A stretch of 64,000 bases of DNA from Aminobacter sp039907765 (GTDB lineage Bacteria > Pseudomonadota > Alphaproteobacteria > Rhizobiales > Rhizobiaceae): NCBI RefSeq assembly GCF_039907765.1, contig NZ_JARDJI010000003.1, positions 124,001 to 188,000 of the forward strand, in the 5' to 3' direction. The translations under genes were made by a program, and so were the position numbers. Under the pieces are notes generated by a model. The model saw nothing but the letters and a program-made list of their open reading frames with translations. It did no database searches and was not told where the DNA came from. This document shows positions 9,525 to 20,078 of the stretch, piece by piece (position 1 is the first letter of the stretch; each line of letters begins with the position of its first letter).

Positions 9525-10727
9525 ATGAGCCAGGATTTCCTTTCCCACATCTCGAACCTTCTCCGGGGCATCGAGGCCGACGGCCTCTACAAGCGCGAGC
9601 GAGAAATCGCCGGCATGCAGGCCGGCCGCATCAAGGTGAAGGGTACGGCGGGCGAACGCCAGATGGTCAATCTCTGCGCCAACAACTATCTCGGCCTCGC
9701 CGACAATGCAGAGATCCGCAAGGCGGCCGCGGCCGCCCTCGACGAGTTCGGCTTCGGCATGGCCTCGGTGCGCTTCATTTGCGGCACCCAGACGCTGCAC
9801 CGCGAACTGGAACGCGCCATCGCCGATTATCTCGGCAAGGACGACGCCATCCTGTTCGCCGCCTGCTTCGATGCCAATGGCGCGCTGTTCGAGCCGCTGC
9901 TCGGCGCCGAGGACGCGATCATCTCCGACAGCCTCAACCACGCCTCGATCATCGACGGCGTACGTCTCTCCAAGGCCAAGCGCTTCCGCTACGCCCAGGG
10001 CGACATGAACGACCTCGAGGCCCAGCTCAAGCAGGCCGATGCCGACGGCGCCCGCTTCAAGATGGTCGTCACCGACGGCGTGTTCTCGATGGACGGCCAC
10101 ATCGCCAAGCTCAAGGAGATCTGCGATCTGGCCGAGCGCTACGGCGCCCTCGTCGCCGTCGACGACTGCCATGCCACCGGCCATATCGGCGAAGAGGGCC
10201 GCGGCACGCCGGCGCTGACCGGCGTCGGCAACCGCGTCGACATCGTCACCGGCACGCTGGGCAAGACGCTTGGCGGCGCCATGGGCGGCTTTATCGCCGC
10301 GTCGCAGCCGATCATCGACCTCTTGCGCCAGCGCGCCCGCCCCTACCTGTTCTCCAACTCGCTCGCGCCAGCGGTTGCCGCCGGCTCGCTCAAGGCCATC
10401 GAGATCGCGCGCGGCGCCAATGACCTCCGTGCAAAACTCAGCCGCCACACGACCCGCTTCCGCGAGGGCCTGACCCAGGCAGGCTTCACGCTGCTGCCGG
10501 GCGAGACGCCGATCATCCCGGTCATGCTGGGCGACGCGGTTCTGGCACAGCGCATGGCCAAGGCGCTCGACGAGCGCGGCGTCTATGTCGCCGGCTTCTT
10601 CTATCCCGTCGTGCCGCAGGGCAAGGCGCGCATCCGCACCCAGATGTCGGCTGCCCTCGCCGACCAGGACATCACCTTCGCCATCGACGCCTTCGCCGAC
10701 GCCGGCAAGTCGCTCGGCATCATCTGA
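9525..10727 (+). CDS. kbl: glycine C-acetyltransferase (2-amino-3-ketobutyrate CoA ligase)
   Basis: 400-residue PLP enzyme of the alpha-oxoamine synthase family. It cleaves 2-amino-3-oxobutyrate with CoA to glycine and acetyl-CoA, the second step of threonine catabolism. Visible are NLCANNYLGLADN near the N-terminus, DDCHATGHIGEEGRGTP with the PLP-binding Asp and His, and the PLP lysine Lys247 in TGTLGKTLGGAMGG. The ATG at 9525 gives the standard MSQDFLSHIS opening. tdh follows after 17 bases, so the two form the classic threonine-degradation pair. Confidence 0.95.
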   Translation: MSQDFLSHISNLLRGIEADGLYKREREIAGMQAGRIKVKGTAGERQMVNLCANNYLGLADNAEIRKAAAAALDEFGFGMASVRFICGTQTLHRELERAIADYLGKDDAILFAACFDANGALFEPLLGAEDAIISDSLNHASIIDGVRLSKAKRFRYAQGDMNDLEAQLKQADADGARFKMVVTDGVFSMDGHIAKLKEICDLAERYGALVAVDDCHATGHIGEEGRGTPALTGVGNRVDIVTGTLGKTLGGAMGGFIAASQPIIDLLRQRARPYLFSNSLAPAVAAGSLKAIEIARGANDLRAKLSRHTTRFREGLTQAGFTLLPGETPIIPVMLGDAVLAQRMAKALDERGVYVAGFFYPVVPQGKARIRTQMSAALADQDITFAIDAFADAGKSLGII

Positions 10728-10744
10728 GCTTCTGGAGTTTTCCC

Positions 10745-11767
<1,023 letters not shown>

Positions 11768-11795
11768 GGTCTCACACCTGCTGAAGACGAAAAAG

Positions 11796-11820
11796 GCCGC
11801 GCCCAGTGCGCGGCTTTTTC
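11796..11820 (+). terminator. rho-independent terminator after tdh
   Basis: Perfect 7-bp stem GCCGCGC (11796-11802) and GCGCGGC (11808-11814), five-base loop, then a run of five T; preceded by an A run, so it may also act on the other strand. Confidence 0.88.
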
Positions 11821-11846
11821 TTATGCGGCGTCGAGTTTCACGAAGG

Positions 11847-12006
11847 CCCCTCTCCGCCTCGCTTCGCTCGGCACCTCTCCCCTCGCTTCGCGTGGGCGAG
11901 GAACCCAAGTCCTGAAATAAATCGCTCCCCAAAAGGCGACGGCGTCGTCCAGCTTGGGTTCCTCGCCCCCTTGGGGGAGAGGTGGCCCGAAGGGTCGGAG
12001 AGGGGG
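11847..12006. repeat. long interrupted palindrome, intergenic repeat element
   Basis: A 160-bp element between two terminators. Its two halves are reverse complements in three blocks: CCCCTCTCCG (11847-11856) with CGGAGAGGGG (11996-12005); CACCTCTCCCC (from 11872) with GGGGAGAGGTG (to 11983); and GGCGAGGAACCCAAG (11895-11909) with CTTGGGTTCCTCGCC (11953-11967). The transcript would fold into a long branched hairpin. This is the style of rhizobial dispersed palindromic elements (RIME-like). No coding potential. Confidence 0.7.
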
Positions 12007-12033
12007 ATGACAAGTCAACGATTGGGCAACAGA

Positions 12034-12063
12034 AAACCCGCGGAAGCTGTCTTCCGCGGGTTT
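12034..12063 (-). terminator. terminator for the minus-strand importer operon
   Basis: A perfect 13-bp inverted repeat, AAACCCGCGGAAG and CTTCCGCGGGTTT, with a four-base loop. It lies 24 bases beyond the stop of the minus-strand isomerase gene at 12087 and has T tracts on both strands, so it can work in both directions. Confidence 0.85.
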
Positions 12064-12086
12064 CTCGTTCGGACAATTGGAATGCC

Positions 12087-13175
12087 TCAAGCCGCCTTTT
12101 TCAGCGGCAGGCCGAGTTCTTCGCAGATGCCACGGACATGGGCGGCGCTGTCCTTGATGTAGGCGACCGTCTCGTCATAGTGGTAGTTCTTCACCGCCCA
12201 GGCGGCGAAGCTTTCGCGGTCCATGACCTCGCCGCTGGCGATGCGGGCGGCGTAGTCCTGCACCATCTTCATGAAGTCGGCATATTCCTCGACGCCGAGG
12301 TCGGGATGGCCGTCGAGCCATTTCGGGTCGGCAATCTCGATGATCATCTTCGGCGGGTTGCGCGGCCGGTCCGAGAACGACTCGTAGTTCTCGATCGACA
12401 GGTTGAGATCGGGGTTGGCCGCGGCCAGGATGGGCATGATGGCGCGGAAGTCGACCACGCCGCCGCCGCAGGGACGCATCTGGAAATCGAGCACCTCGCC
12501 GTCATAGGCGATCAGCGCGTCCTTGATGTGGGTCTGGCGGACATAGGGCGCGACGCGTTTCGCCGCCCAGACCGGATGCTCGGCGCGCTGCAAGACGTTC
12601 GCCGTGTCGAAGACGATGCCGGTCGTATCCGGCCCAACCTCCTCGACCAGCCGCACCAGCTCGAAGGAGGTGATCTCCTCGTGGGTCTCGAGGTTCATGT
12701 GGATGCCGAGGTCGCGGGCGATCGGCGCGAGCTTCTTGAGGAAGCGCGCGGTGGCCTCGAGCTGTTCGGGCCAGGTTACGTCGGTGCGGAAGCGGTCATA
12801 GGCGAAGCGGCCGGTATAAGCCGGCTTGTAGTTGGCGGTCGCCACCCACAGCTCGCGGCAGTCGATGGCGGCGCAGGCCTCCATCATGCGGCGGAAGCCG
12901 AGCACGATGTCGCCGTCGCCGATCAGACGGAGTTCGGGCCCTTCCGGGGTGGCATAGGGATTGACCTTGCCGAGGCCGGTTTCGAGATACATGCCGAGCC
13001 CGTCGGCGCGCTGCCTGATCTCGCGGAGGTAACCGGCGTCGAGCGTCGGGCTCATGTCGAGCACGGTGCGGAAGAACAGGCCCTCCATGCCCAATTCCTT
13101 GCCATGATCGAAGCTGGCCACCGGGCCGCGCTTGGCGGCTTCGGGAATCTTGCGGCCGTCGACACCGATACGCAT
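12087..13175 (-). CDS. TIM-barrel sugar-phosphate isomerase/epimerase-family protein
   Basis: 362-residue protein of the xylose-isomerase-like TIM-barrel (AP endonuclease 2) superfamily, which usually isomerises or epimerises sugars or related polyols with a divalent metal. Metal-binding carboxylates are plausible in LGIHMNLETHEEITS, GIVFDTANVL and the later SIENYES. It is the last gene of a minus-strand operon with an Opp/Dpp-type importer, so it probably acts on the imported compound. The segment FFRTVLDMSPTLDA is nearly repeated in the shorter protein at 21496-22428 (LFNSLFDVSPTLDA), so these are paralogues within one locus. The substrate is unknown. Confidence 0.82.
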   Translation of the reverse strand: MRIGVDGRKIPEAAKRGPVASFDHGKELGMEGLFFRTVLDMSPTLDAGYLREIRQRADGLGMYLETGLGKVNPYATPEGPELRLIGDGDIVLGFRRMMEACAAIDCRELWVATANYKPAYTGRFAYDRFRTDVTWPEQLEATARFLKKLAPIARDLGIHMNLETHEEITSFELVRLVEEVGPDTTGIVFDTANVLQRAEHPVWAAKRVAPYVRQTHIKDALIAYDGEVLDFQMRPCGGGVVDFRAIMPILAAANPDLNLSIENYESFSDRPRNPPKMIIEIADPKWLDGHPDLGVEEYADFMKMVQDYAARIASGEVMDRESFAAWAVKNYHYDETVAYIKDSAAHVRGICEELGLPLKKAA

Positions 13176-13198
13176 CGGCAGTCTCCCTATTCTTTATG

Positions 13199-14017
<819 letters not shown>

Positions 14018-14019
14018 GG

Positions 14020-15036
14020 TCAGTCACCCTTCCCGTCATGCAAATGGCAGGCGACTCGCGTCCGGCCGATCGGCAGCAGCGCCGGCAGCTCCCGGTCGCA
14101 GCGGTCGAAGCGCTGGTCGCAGCGCGGGTGGAACGGGCAGCCGCTTGGCCGGGCCAAAGGCGGCGGCGGCGCGCCGGGGATGGCGTAGAGCGTCGCAAGA
14201 TCCTGGTCGATGCGCGGCACCGCCTTGATCAGGCCCTGCGTGTAGGGATGGCTCGGCCTGGCGAAGACGCTGCCGACCTCGCCGTCCTCGACGATACGGC
14301 CGGAATACATGACCATCACACGCTCGGCGAAGCCGGCAACCACGCCGAGGTCGTGGGTGATGAACAGCACCGCAAGGCCGCGCCGCGTCGAGACATCGTC
14401 GAGCAGGTCGAGCACCTGGTCCTGGACGCGCACGTCGAGCGCCGTCGTCGGCTCGTCGGCGATCAAAAGGCGCGGCTCGCCCACCAGCGCCATGGCCAGC
14501 ACGACACGCTGGCGCATGCCGCCGGAGAATTCGTGCGGGTAGGAATCGAGCCGTTCGGCGGCACGATCGACGCCGAGCTCGTCGAGCACCGACAGCGCCC
14601 GCTTGCGCGCCTCGACCTTGCCGATGCCGCGGATGCGCAGTGTCTCGGCGACCTGATCGCCGATGGTCATCAGCGGGTCGAGGAAGCTCATCGGATCCTG
14701 GAAGACCATGGCGATGGAGCTGCCGCGCAGCTTGCCCATGTCGCGGTCGGAGAGCTTGAGCAGGTCGGTGCCGTCGAAGTCGACGCGGCCGGACAGCTTG
14801 GCCAGGCGGTCGAGCCGCATCAGCGCGCGTGCCGTCAGCGATTTGCCCGAGCCGGACTCGCCGACCAACGCCACGCGCTCGCCGACGCCGACGATGAAAT
14901 CGACACCGTCGACGATGCGGACGCTCGCGCCGCTGCGGCCCAGCGGCATATCGACCGTCAGCTTGTCGACGGTGACGAGAGGAGGACGAACGGGGGTGAG
15001 GGTTGACTGATCGGGCATGGGGTGCGCGGTCCTCAT
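14020..15036 (-). CDS. ABC transporter ATPase, OppD/DppD type
   Basis: 338-residue ATPase with Walker A GESGSGKSL, signature EFSGGMRQRVVLAMAL, Walker B LLIADEPTTALD and the OppD-type C-terminal extension containing CPFHPRCDQRFDRC, the three-cysteine-plus motif that can hold an iron-sulphur centre in this family. ATG at 15036 is chosen because it sits just past the permease stop (15038); the open frame further upstream runs into the permease gene. An ATG at 15018 (MPDQS) is an alternative. Confidence 0.9.
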   Translation of the reverse strand: MRTAHPMPDQSTLTPVRPPLVTVDKLTVDMPLGRSGASVRIVDGVDFIVGVGERVALVGESGSGKSLTARALMRLDRLAKLSGRVDFDGTDLLKLSDRDMGKLRGSSIAMVFQDPMSFLDPLMTIGDQVAETLRIRGIGKVEARKRALSVLDELGVDRAAERLDSYPHEFSGGMRQRVVLAMALVGEPRLLIADEPTTALDVRVQDQVLDLLDDVSTRRGLAVLFITHDLGVVAGFAERVMVMYSGRIVEDGEVGSVFARPSHPYTQGLIKAVPRIDQDLATLYAIPGAPPPPLARPSGCPFHPRCDQRFDRCDRELPALLPIGRTRVACHLHDGKGD

Positions 15037-15037
15037 C

Positions 15038-15895
15038 TCAGTTGCCCCTGAGCGACGGGTCGCGGCGGACCTGGATGATGTCGCCGAGCAGGCCGAAGGC
15101 GATCGAGGTGATGGCGACGGCGGCACCGGGGGCGACGACGGTCCACCATGCGGTCGAGACATAGCCGCGTGCGGCAGCGATGGTGGCGCCCCACTCGGCG
15201 CTCGGCGGCTGGGCGCCGACGCCGATGAAGGAGAGGCTCGCCAGAACCAGAACCGTTGTGCCGATGTCGCCGGCCCATTTGACGATAAGCACGTCGAGCG
15301 AATTGGGCAGCACGTGCTTGGTCATCAGCCGCCATTTCGACACGCCGAGCACCTGGGCGCCGGCGACGAAGGGCTGTTCCATTGTCTGGCGCATGATGCC
15401 GCGCAGCATGCGGGCGGTGATCGGCCAGCCGGTGATGGCCATGGCGATGACCGCCGAGCGCAGGCTGGCGCCCATGGCGGCGGCAAAGCCGAGCGCCACG
15501 ATCATGCCGGGCAGCGCCAGGCCTATGTCGGTGATGCGCATCAGTCCCTCGTCGAGCCAGCGCGGGCCGGCTGCGGCAACGGTGGCGATGGTGACGCCGA
15601 TCAGCGAATAGAGCGTCACCACCAAGAATGCCGACAGCAGCGTCGTCTGGGCGCCGACGATGAGACGCCAGAACACATCACGGCCCTGGTCGTCTGTGCC
15701 GAACCAGTTGGCGGCACTCGGCGGCATCAGCGAGTTGGCGATGTCGGAGTTGTAGACGCTGTCGGGCGCGAAGAACGGGCCGACGATGGCGATGGCCAGC
15801 AGTGCGACGACCAGCGCGAACACGAAGGCCTCGAACGGCGTGAAGCCTTCCTTGCGACGCGCGGTTGCCGGCTGGACGATGGCGGGGGCGGTCAT
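15038..15895 (-). CDS. ABC transporter permease, DppC type
   Basis: 285-residue inner-membrane permease with an N-terminal transmembrane segment around residues 22-44 (FEAFVFALVVALLAIAIVGP) and five more in the permease domain. The EAA loop lies around GAQVLGVSKWRLMTKHVLPN. It overlaps the partner permease gene by 4 bases, so the pair is translationally coupled. Confidence 0.9.
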   Translation of the reverse strand: MTAPAIVQPATARRKEGFTPFEAFVFALVVALLAIAIVGPFFAPDSVYNSDIANSLMPPSAANWFGTDDQGRDVFWRLIVGAQTTLLSAFLVVTLYSLIGVTIATVAAAGPRWLDEGLMRITDIGLALPGMIVALGFAAAMGASLRSAVIAMAITGWPITARMLRGIMRQTMEQPFVAGAQVLGVSKWRLMTKHVLPNSLDVLIVKWAGDIGTTVLVLASLSFIGVGAQPPSAEWGATIAAARGYVSTAWWTVVAPGAAVAITSIAFGLLGDIIQVRRDPSLRGN

Positions 15896-16935
15896 TGGCT
15901 TTGGCTCCCCAGTTGAGCGGCGCGGATGCGCGGGTCGACCAGAAGCTGGAGGATGTCGACGATCAGATTGACGAGACAGACGACGGTGCCGATGAACATC
16001 ACCGAGCCCAGCACCGCGAACGCGTCCTTCTGCGCCACCGCATTGAACATGTAGGCACCGATGCCCTGGCGGGCGAAGACGGTTTCGACCAGCACAGCCG
16101 AACCGATCATGGCGCCGGCTTGGGTGCCCGACAGCGTCAGCACCGGATTCAGGCTGTTGGGCAGCGCGTGGCGCACCAGCATGTGGCGGGCCGTCGCCCC
16201 CTTGGCGCGCACGGCCATGATGAAATCGGAGCGCAGCACGCCGAGCAACGCCGCCCGCAGCGTGCGGAAAATCTGGGTGGCGAACAGCGCCGCCAGCACC
16301 GCCGCCGGCAGGATGATGTGGTGGAGCGCGTCGAAGAAACCGGCGAGATTGCCGGCGATCAACGCGTCAAGCGTCGGTGCGCCCGATATCACGGGCGAGT
16401 TCATGCCATAGCCCTGCTGGCCCGAGATCGGCACCACACGCCAGACGCTGCCCAGCACATATTGCAGCACCAGCGCCAGCCAGAAGGCGGGCATGCCGCC
16501 GAGCATGACGGCGGTGATACGGCTCGTCGTGTCGAAGATGCCACCCTGGCGATAGGCCGCGACGATGCCGGTCGGGATCGCAACTGCGAGATTGAGCAGC
16601 ATGGCGATGAAGACGAGTTCCAGCGTGCTCGGCAGAACCTTTTCAAGGTCCGCCAGAACCGGCTGGAGCGTGACGATGGAGGTGCCCAGGTCGCCGCGCA
16701 GGAGGCGACCCAGGAAGCTGAGATATTGCATGATGACCGGGGCATCGAGCCCCAGCCGTTCACGCACCGCCTCGATCTGGGCGGCGGAGGCGTCCGCGCC
16801 AGCGGCCATCTGGGCTTCGTCGCCGGGCATGAGCTTGATCATCAGGAAGACCAGCGACGCCAGTCCCCAAAGGGTCAGCAGGGTCAGGCCCAGGCGTCGG
16901 CCCAGGAACCACGAGTAGGCGCGGAACGCGAGCAT
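15892..16935 (-). CDS. ABC transporter permease, DppB type
   Basis: 347-residue permease with a first transmembrane segment at about residues 12-33, a periplasmic stretch with MPGDEAQMAAGADASAAQ, and a C-terminal transport domain with the EAA loop in RAKGATARHMLVRHALPNSL. The DppB family hallmark of a long first periplasmic loop before the conserved YLSFLGRLLRGDLGTS is present. It follows the binding-protein gene by 12 bases. Confidence 0.9.
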   Translation of the reverse strand: MLAFRAYSWFLGRRLGLTLLTLWGLASLVFLMIKLMPGDEAQMAAGADASAAQIEAVRERLGLDAPVIMQYLSFLGRLLRGDLGTSIVTLQPVLADLEKVLPSTLELVFIAMLLNLAVAIPTGIVAAYRQGGIFDTTSRITAVMLGGMPAFWLALVLQYVLGSVWRVVPISGQQGYGMNSPVISGAPTLDALIAGNLAGFFDALHHIILPAAVLAALFATQIFRTLRAALLGVLRSDFIMAVRAKGATARHMLVRHALPNSLNPVLTLSGTQAGAMIGSAVLVETVFARQGIGAYMFNAVAQKDAFAVLGSVMFIGTVVCLVNLIVDILQLLVDPRIRAAQLGSQSQ

Positions 16936-16947
16936 TGTCGGCCTCGC

Positions 16948-18525
16948 TTACGGCTTGGCGAGACGGAAGTCCGCCGGCTCGGCGGGTGTTGCCAGCATGC
17001 TGGCCTTGAGGTCGGCGAGCGTGCCGACACGATAGGCCGCCGGCTTGTAGACACCATACATGTCGACCATCACGGAGTCATTGTCGAGAATGGTCTGGAC
17101 CTGCTTGTAGAGGTCGCAACGCTTGGCGTCGTCGGCGGTGGCGAGCGCTTCGTCGAGCAGCTTGTCGACTTCCGGATTGGCGTAGCCGGTGCGGTTGGTG
17201 CCGATGGCGTCGGACTTGTAGCCCTTGACCAGCATGATGCCGGCATCAGGGAACTGGGCGAAGTCTTCCAGCAGCATCATCTGCGGGATCGAGTTCGGGT
17301 CCTTCAGGCTCGCGAGATAGTTCGGGAAGGCGATGGGCTCAAGCTCGAGTTCGACGCCGATCTCACGCAGGTTGGACTGGAACAGCGTCGCTTCCTGCTT
17401 CTGCAACTCGAACACCGGCTGGAAATTCATCTTGAGCTTCAGGTTGGCAGCACCTGCCTCGGCGAGCAACGCCTTGGCGGCGTCGAGGTCGCGCTTCACC
17501 TCGGGCAGGTCCGGACGGCAGTCGAGACGCGCCGGCAGCGGGCCGTTGGCGATCTTGCCGTTGCCGCCGCGGATGCCGCGCAGGCCACCGGCATAGTCGT
17601 AGACCATGCGCAGAGCCTTGCGCACCTTGGGATCGGCGGTCGGGCCGACCTTGGTATTGAACAGCACCTCGGTCTGATAGCTGGTGTTGATCGGCACGAC
17701 CTTCAGCGCCGGGTCGGTGGCCATGGCAGCCGCATCGCGATCAGCGAAGCCGAAGGCGACGTCGATGTTGCCGGCGCGAAGCTCGTCGCGGCGCGTCGAG
17801 CTTTCGTCGATGCGGCGGAAGACGATGGATTCGGGACGGCCAGCCTCGGCGGCCCAGTAACCCGGGTACAGGTCGATCACCACGGCCTGCGACTGGTCGC
17901 CCATCACATAGGGACCCGAGCCTGCGTCATGCGCCTGCAGCCAGCCCTGGCCGTCATCGGCGCCCTTGTTGGCTTCGACCAGCGCCGAATTGATGATGTA
18001 GACCTTGCTCAGCGACGGCAGGAACAGCGTGTTGGGCTTTGAGAGATTGATGGTCAGGTGCGTGTCGTCGGTGACCGTGGTCGATTCGTAGCCACCGATC
18101 AGCGAGGCGACGCCGGTGCCAAGGCGCTTCAGGCGGTCGAGCGTGTAGGCGACGTCCTTGGCGGTCAGCGTCGAGCCGTCGTGGAACTTCACGTCGGGGC
18201 GCAGGGTGAAGGTGATCGACTTGGCGTCAGCGCCATAGGCGTATTCCGTCGCCAGGGATCCGACGAGCTTGGTCTCGTCATACGTCACCAGCGTATCGTA
18301 GACGGCGCTGATGATGGTGTTGGTCTGGTTGTAATCGGCGCGCAGCGGGTCGAGCGTGTTGATCTGGCCGCCGAGGCCCACGATGATCGTGTGCTCGCGA
18401 TCGGCCGCCATTGCGGCTGATCCGCCGAAACCGATAGCCACGGCGATCGCTGCGCCTCCAACAGTCGCGAGGAATTGCCGCCGCCCATGCGACAGCGTGG
18501 AAAAGGCGGACAGGAACGAATGCAT
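16948..18525 (-). CDS. ABC transporter solute-binding protein (SBP family 5), Tat-type signal
   Basis: 525-residue periplasmic solute-binding protein of the oligopeptide/dipeptide/nickel family (SBP_bac_5). The signal peptide has twin arginines in HGRRQFLATVGG and a hydrophobic core, with a probable cut after AAMAA, so Tat export is likely. The mature part opens with the family motif TLDPLRADYNQTN and has DVKFHDGSTLTAKDVAYTLD. ATG at 18525 is chosen because it gives this signal peptide; the frame extends 31 codons upstream into the operator region. First gene of the importer operon. Substrate may be a peptide, opine or another small amide. Confidence 0.9.
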   Translation of the reverse strand: MHSFLSAFSTLSHGRRQFLATVGGAAIAVAIGFGGSAAMAADREHTIIVGLGGQINTLDPLRADYNQTNTIISAVYDTLVTYDETKLVGSLATEYAYGADAKSITFTLRPDVKFHDGSTLTAKDVAYTLDRLKRLGTGVASLIGGYESTTVTDDTHLTINLSKPNTLFLPSLSKVYIINSALVEANKGADDGQGWLQAHDAGSGPYVMGDQSQAVVIDLYPGYWAAEAGRPESIVFRRIDESSTRRDELRAGNIDVAFGFADRDAAAMATDPALKVVPINTSYQTEVLFNTKVGPTADPKVRKALRMVYDYAGGLRGIRGGNGKIANGPLPARLDCRPDLPEVKRDLDAAKALLAEAGAANLKLKMNFQPVFELQKQEATLFQSNLREIGVELELEPIAFPNYLASLKDPNSIPQMMLLEDFAQFPDAGIMLVKGYKSDAIGTNRTGYANPEVDKLLDEALATADDAKRCDLYKQVQTILDNDSVMVDMYGVYKPAAYRVGTLADLKASMLATPAEPADFRLAKP

Positions 18526-18587
18526 GTTTGTCTCTCCCGTTGGCTGAACTGACACTGCCTTTTTGGCAAAGGCTCTCCCTGACACTT

Positions 18588-18617
18588 TTGTATCCGATTT
18601 ATGCTTCAGTGGATACA
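18588..18617. promoter_or_regulatory. paired inverted operator upstream of the importer operon
   Basis: TTGTATCC (18588-18595) and GGATACA (18611-18617) form an inverted pair with centres 23 bp apart, located about 63 bases before the solute-binding protein start. The same element recurs near the racemase, gntR and glcB starts. It is proposed as a site for the GntR protein encoded at 20079. The rest of the 447-base gap (18526-18972) has no gene; an isolated half-site GGATACC sits at 18781-18787. Confidence 0.6.
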
Positions 18618-18849
18618 TAAATATTGTCGTGCGGATGCAAAATGGTTCCCGCGCCGGACGTTTGCCGAATTTCTGTTCAAACTCAATGTGTTAATATGAC
18701 TATACTTATTCCAGCACTAGGTGAACGACTGATCGAGCCCTCCCTCTGGCCGCTTGCATGCGATCAAATCATGCGCTTCTGGATACCCCAATCCGGAAAT
18801 CATACATCTGCCTACCGTCGCATACATGAAACGAACGAACGACAAATTT

Positions 18850-18880
18850 GGATACAAACTTTACAGAGGATATGATACAA
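18850..18880. promoter_or_regulatory. direct-repeat operator upstream of the racemase-family gene
   Basis: GGATACAA (18850-18857) and TGATACAA (18873-18880) are direct repeats with centres 23 bp apart, about 93-123 bases before the racemase-family start. Sequence and spacing match the other copies in the locus. The leader after it is otherwise featureless. Confidence 0.5.
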
Positions 18881-18972
18881 TGATAAAGACCTAACTACAC
18901 CAGGGGTTAGCCCAGGAGGCCGTCCCCAAGCCGCTGGTGCAGCTGCCGTTTCATTGCTCTTCGAGGGAATCG

Positions 18973-19725
18973 ATGCGTCGCCTACTCGTCATCAATCCGA
19001 ACACGTCGATCAGCGTCAGCAACACGATCGACACGCTCGTGCGCGCCGAGACAGCAGGCGTGGCCGATGTCCGGACCGTGACCGCCAACTTCGGCTTCGG
19101 CTACATCTCCACGCGCGTGGCGGTGTCGATTGCCGCGCATGCGGTGCTGGACGCCGCTGCGAGGGCGATCGCCGAGGGTGCTGCGCCCGACGCGATCCTG
19201 CTCGCCTGCTTCGGCGATCCGGGTCGGGAAGCGCTGGCCGAGATGACGAGGCTTCCGGTCGTCGGGTTTGCCGAAGCGGGACTGCTCGCTGCTGCCGATC
19301 TGCCGGGAACATCCCTCGTCGCCACCAACGGCACAGTCTGGTGCGAGATGCTTTGCGAACTGGTGCTGAAGCTCGGCATCGGCGGCAGAATCGCCGGCAT
19401 CCGTTCAATCGAGGACGTGGCGGACGAGCCAACAGCCGTTGCCGCGTTTCTGGCGGGCGAAGCAGAGGCGCTTGGCGCCGAACGCATCGTTCTGGGCGGC
19501 GCAGGCCTGATTCCTTCGCTGCCGGAGGTGACCGAGCTGTCGCCGGTGCCGGTTCTCGACCCGCATCGCATCGCCATCGGCAAGGCGCTGCGACTGGCCA
19601 GCCTGCCGCGCCCGACAACTGTCGGGGTTCCGGCCGTCGGCGAGACCTCCGGCCTGTCGCCGCACCTCGCAGAGCTGTTGGGCGGTTCGCCCAACCCGGT
19701 TCGACGCCTGGCCGGGGGCCGGTGA
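18973..19725 (+). CDS. Asp/Glu/hydantoin racemase-family protein with one catalytic Cys
   Basis: 250-residue member of the Asp/Glu racemase superfamily, closest in style to hydantoin or allantoin racemases. It opens LLVINPNTSISVSNTI and keeps the first catalytic cysteine, Cys79, in LLACFGDPG. The second catalytic cysteine of this family (VLGCAGM) is missing: the sequence reads VLGGAGLIP with Gly176. Two-base racemisation is therefore unlikely; a one-cysteine decarboxylase, hydrolase or isomerase chemistry is possible. ATG at 18973 has GAGGGAA just upstream; an in-frame earlier start at 18937 lacks similarity. Divergent from the importer operon across a 447-base control region with repeated operator elements. 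Confidence 0.82.
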   Translation: MRRLLVINPNTSISVSNTIDTLVRAETAGVADVRTVTANFGFGYISTRVAVSIAAHAVLDAAARAIAEGAAPDAILLACFGDPGREALAEMTRLPVVGFAEAGLLAAADLPGTSLVATNGTVWCEMLCELVLKLGIGGRIAGIRSIEDVADEPTAVAAFLAGEAEALGAERIVLGGAGLIPSLPEVTELSPVPVLDPHRIAIGKALRLASLPRPTTVGVPAVGETSGLSPHLAELLGGSPNPVRRLAGGR

Positions 19726-20078
19726 CCGGCAGCGATGCGAACACACATGGCGCCGGACCGCATCATTTTAGAATCGTATTCAAAATGCCTGTAGATTGAG
19801 CGCGATAGTTTTCTCTATTGTATCCGTCAACTTATGCTAAAGTGCCGCCAGCGCAGCTTGGTGGCCGCACGCCGCAACCGTCCTGGCGGATTGCAGGTTC
19901 TGACGGCCGACGAACCGGGCTGCTGCAAGGGAGAGCAGCAGACGGCGTTTTCAGTCCGGCTAAAACATTACCGGGATTATGGCAAGAGCCAGCATTCTTC
20001 TTGTCTTCAGCCCCCAGCCGATGCATCTGAGACGTGGCATTCTTGCGTGCTGCCCGTGTAACATTGTCTGGTGTTGGA
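19726..20078. other. gene-free gap between racemase-family gene and gntR
   Basis: 353 bases with no supported gene. Short open frames exist on both strands but lack ribosome sites and recognisable similarity. The only notable content is the operator half-site at 19818-19825. Confidence 0.5.
19818..19825. promoter_or_regulatory. operator half-site upstream of gntR
   Basis: TTGTATCC, a single copy of the locus element, about 254 bases before the gntR start and followed by AT-rich sequence. It could serve autoregulation of the GntR gene; no partner half-site was seen 23 bp away. Confidence 0.4.

Noticed and set aside
19818..20061. Short frames upstream of gntR
   Set aside because: No ribosome site and no similarity; they overlap the operator element.
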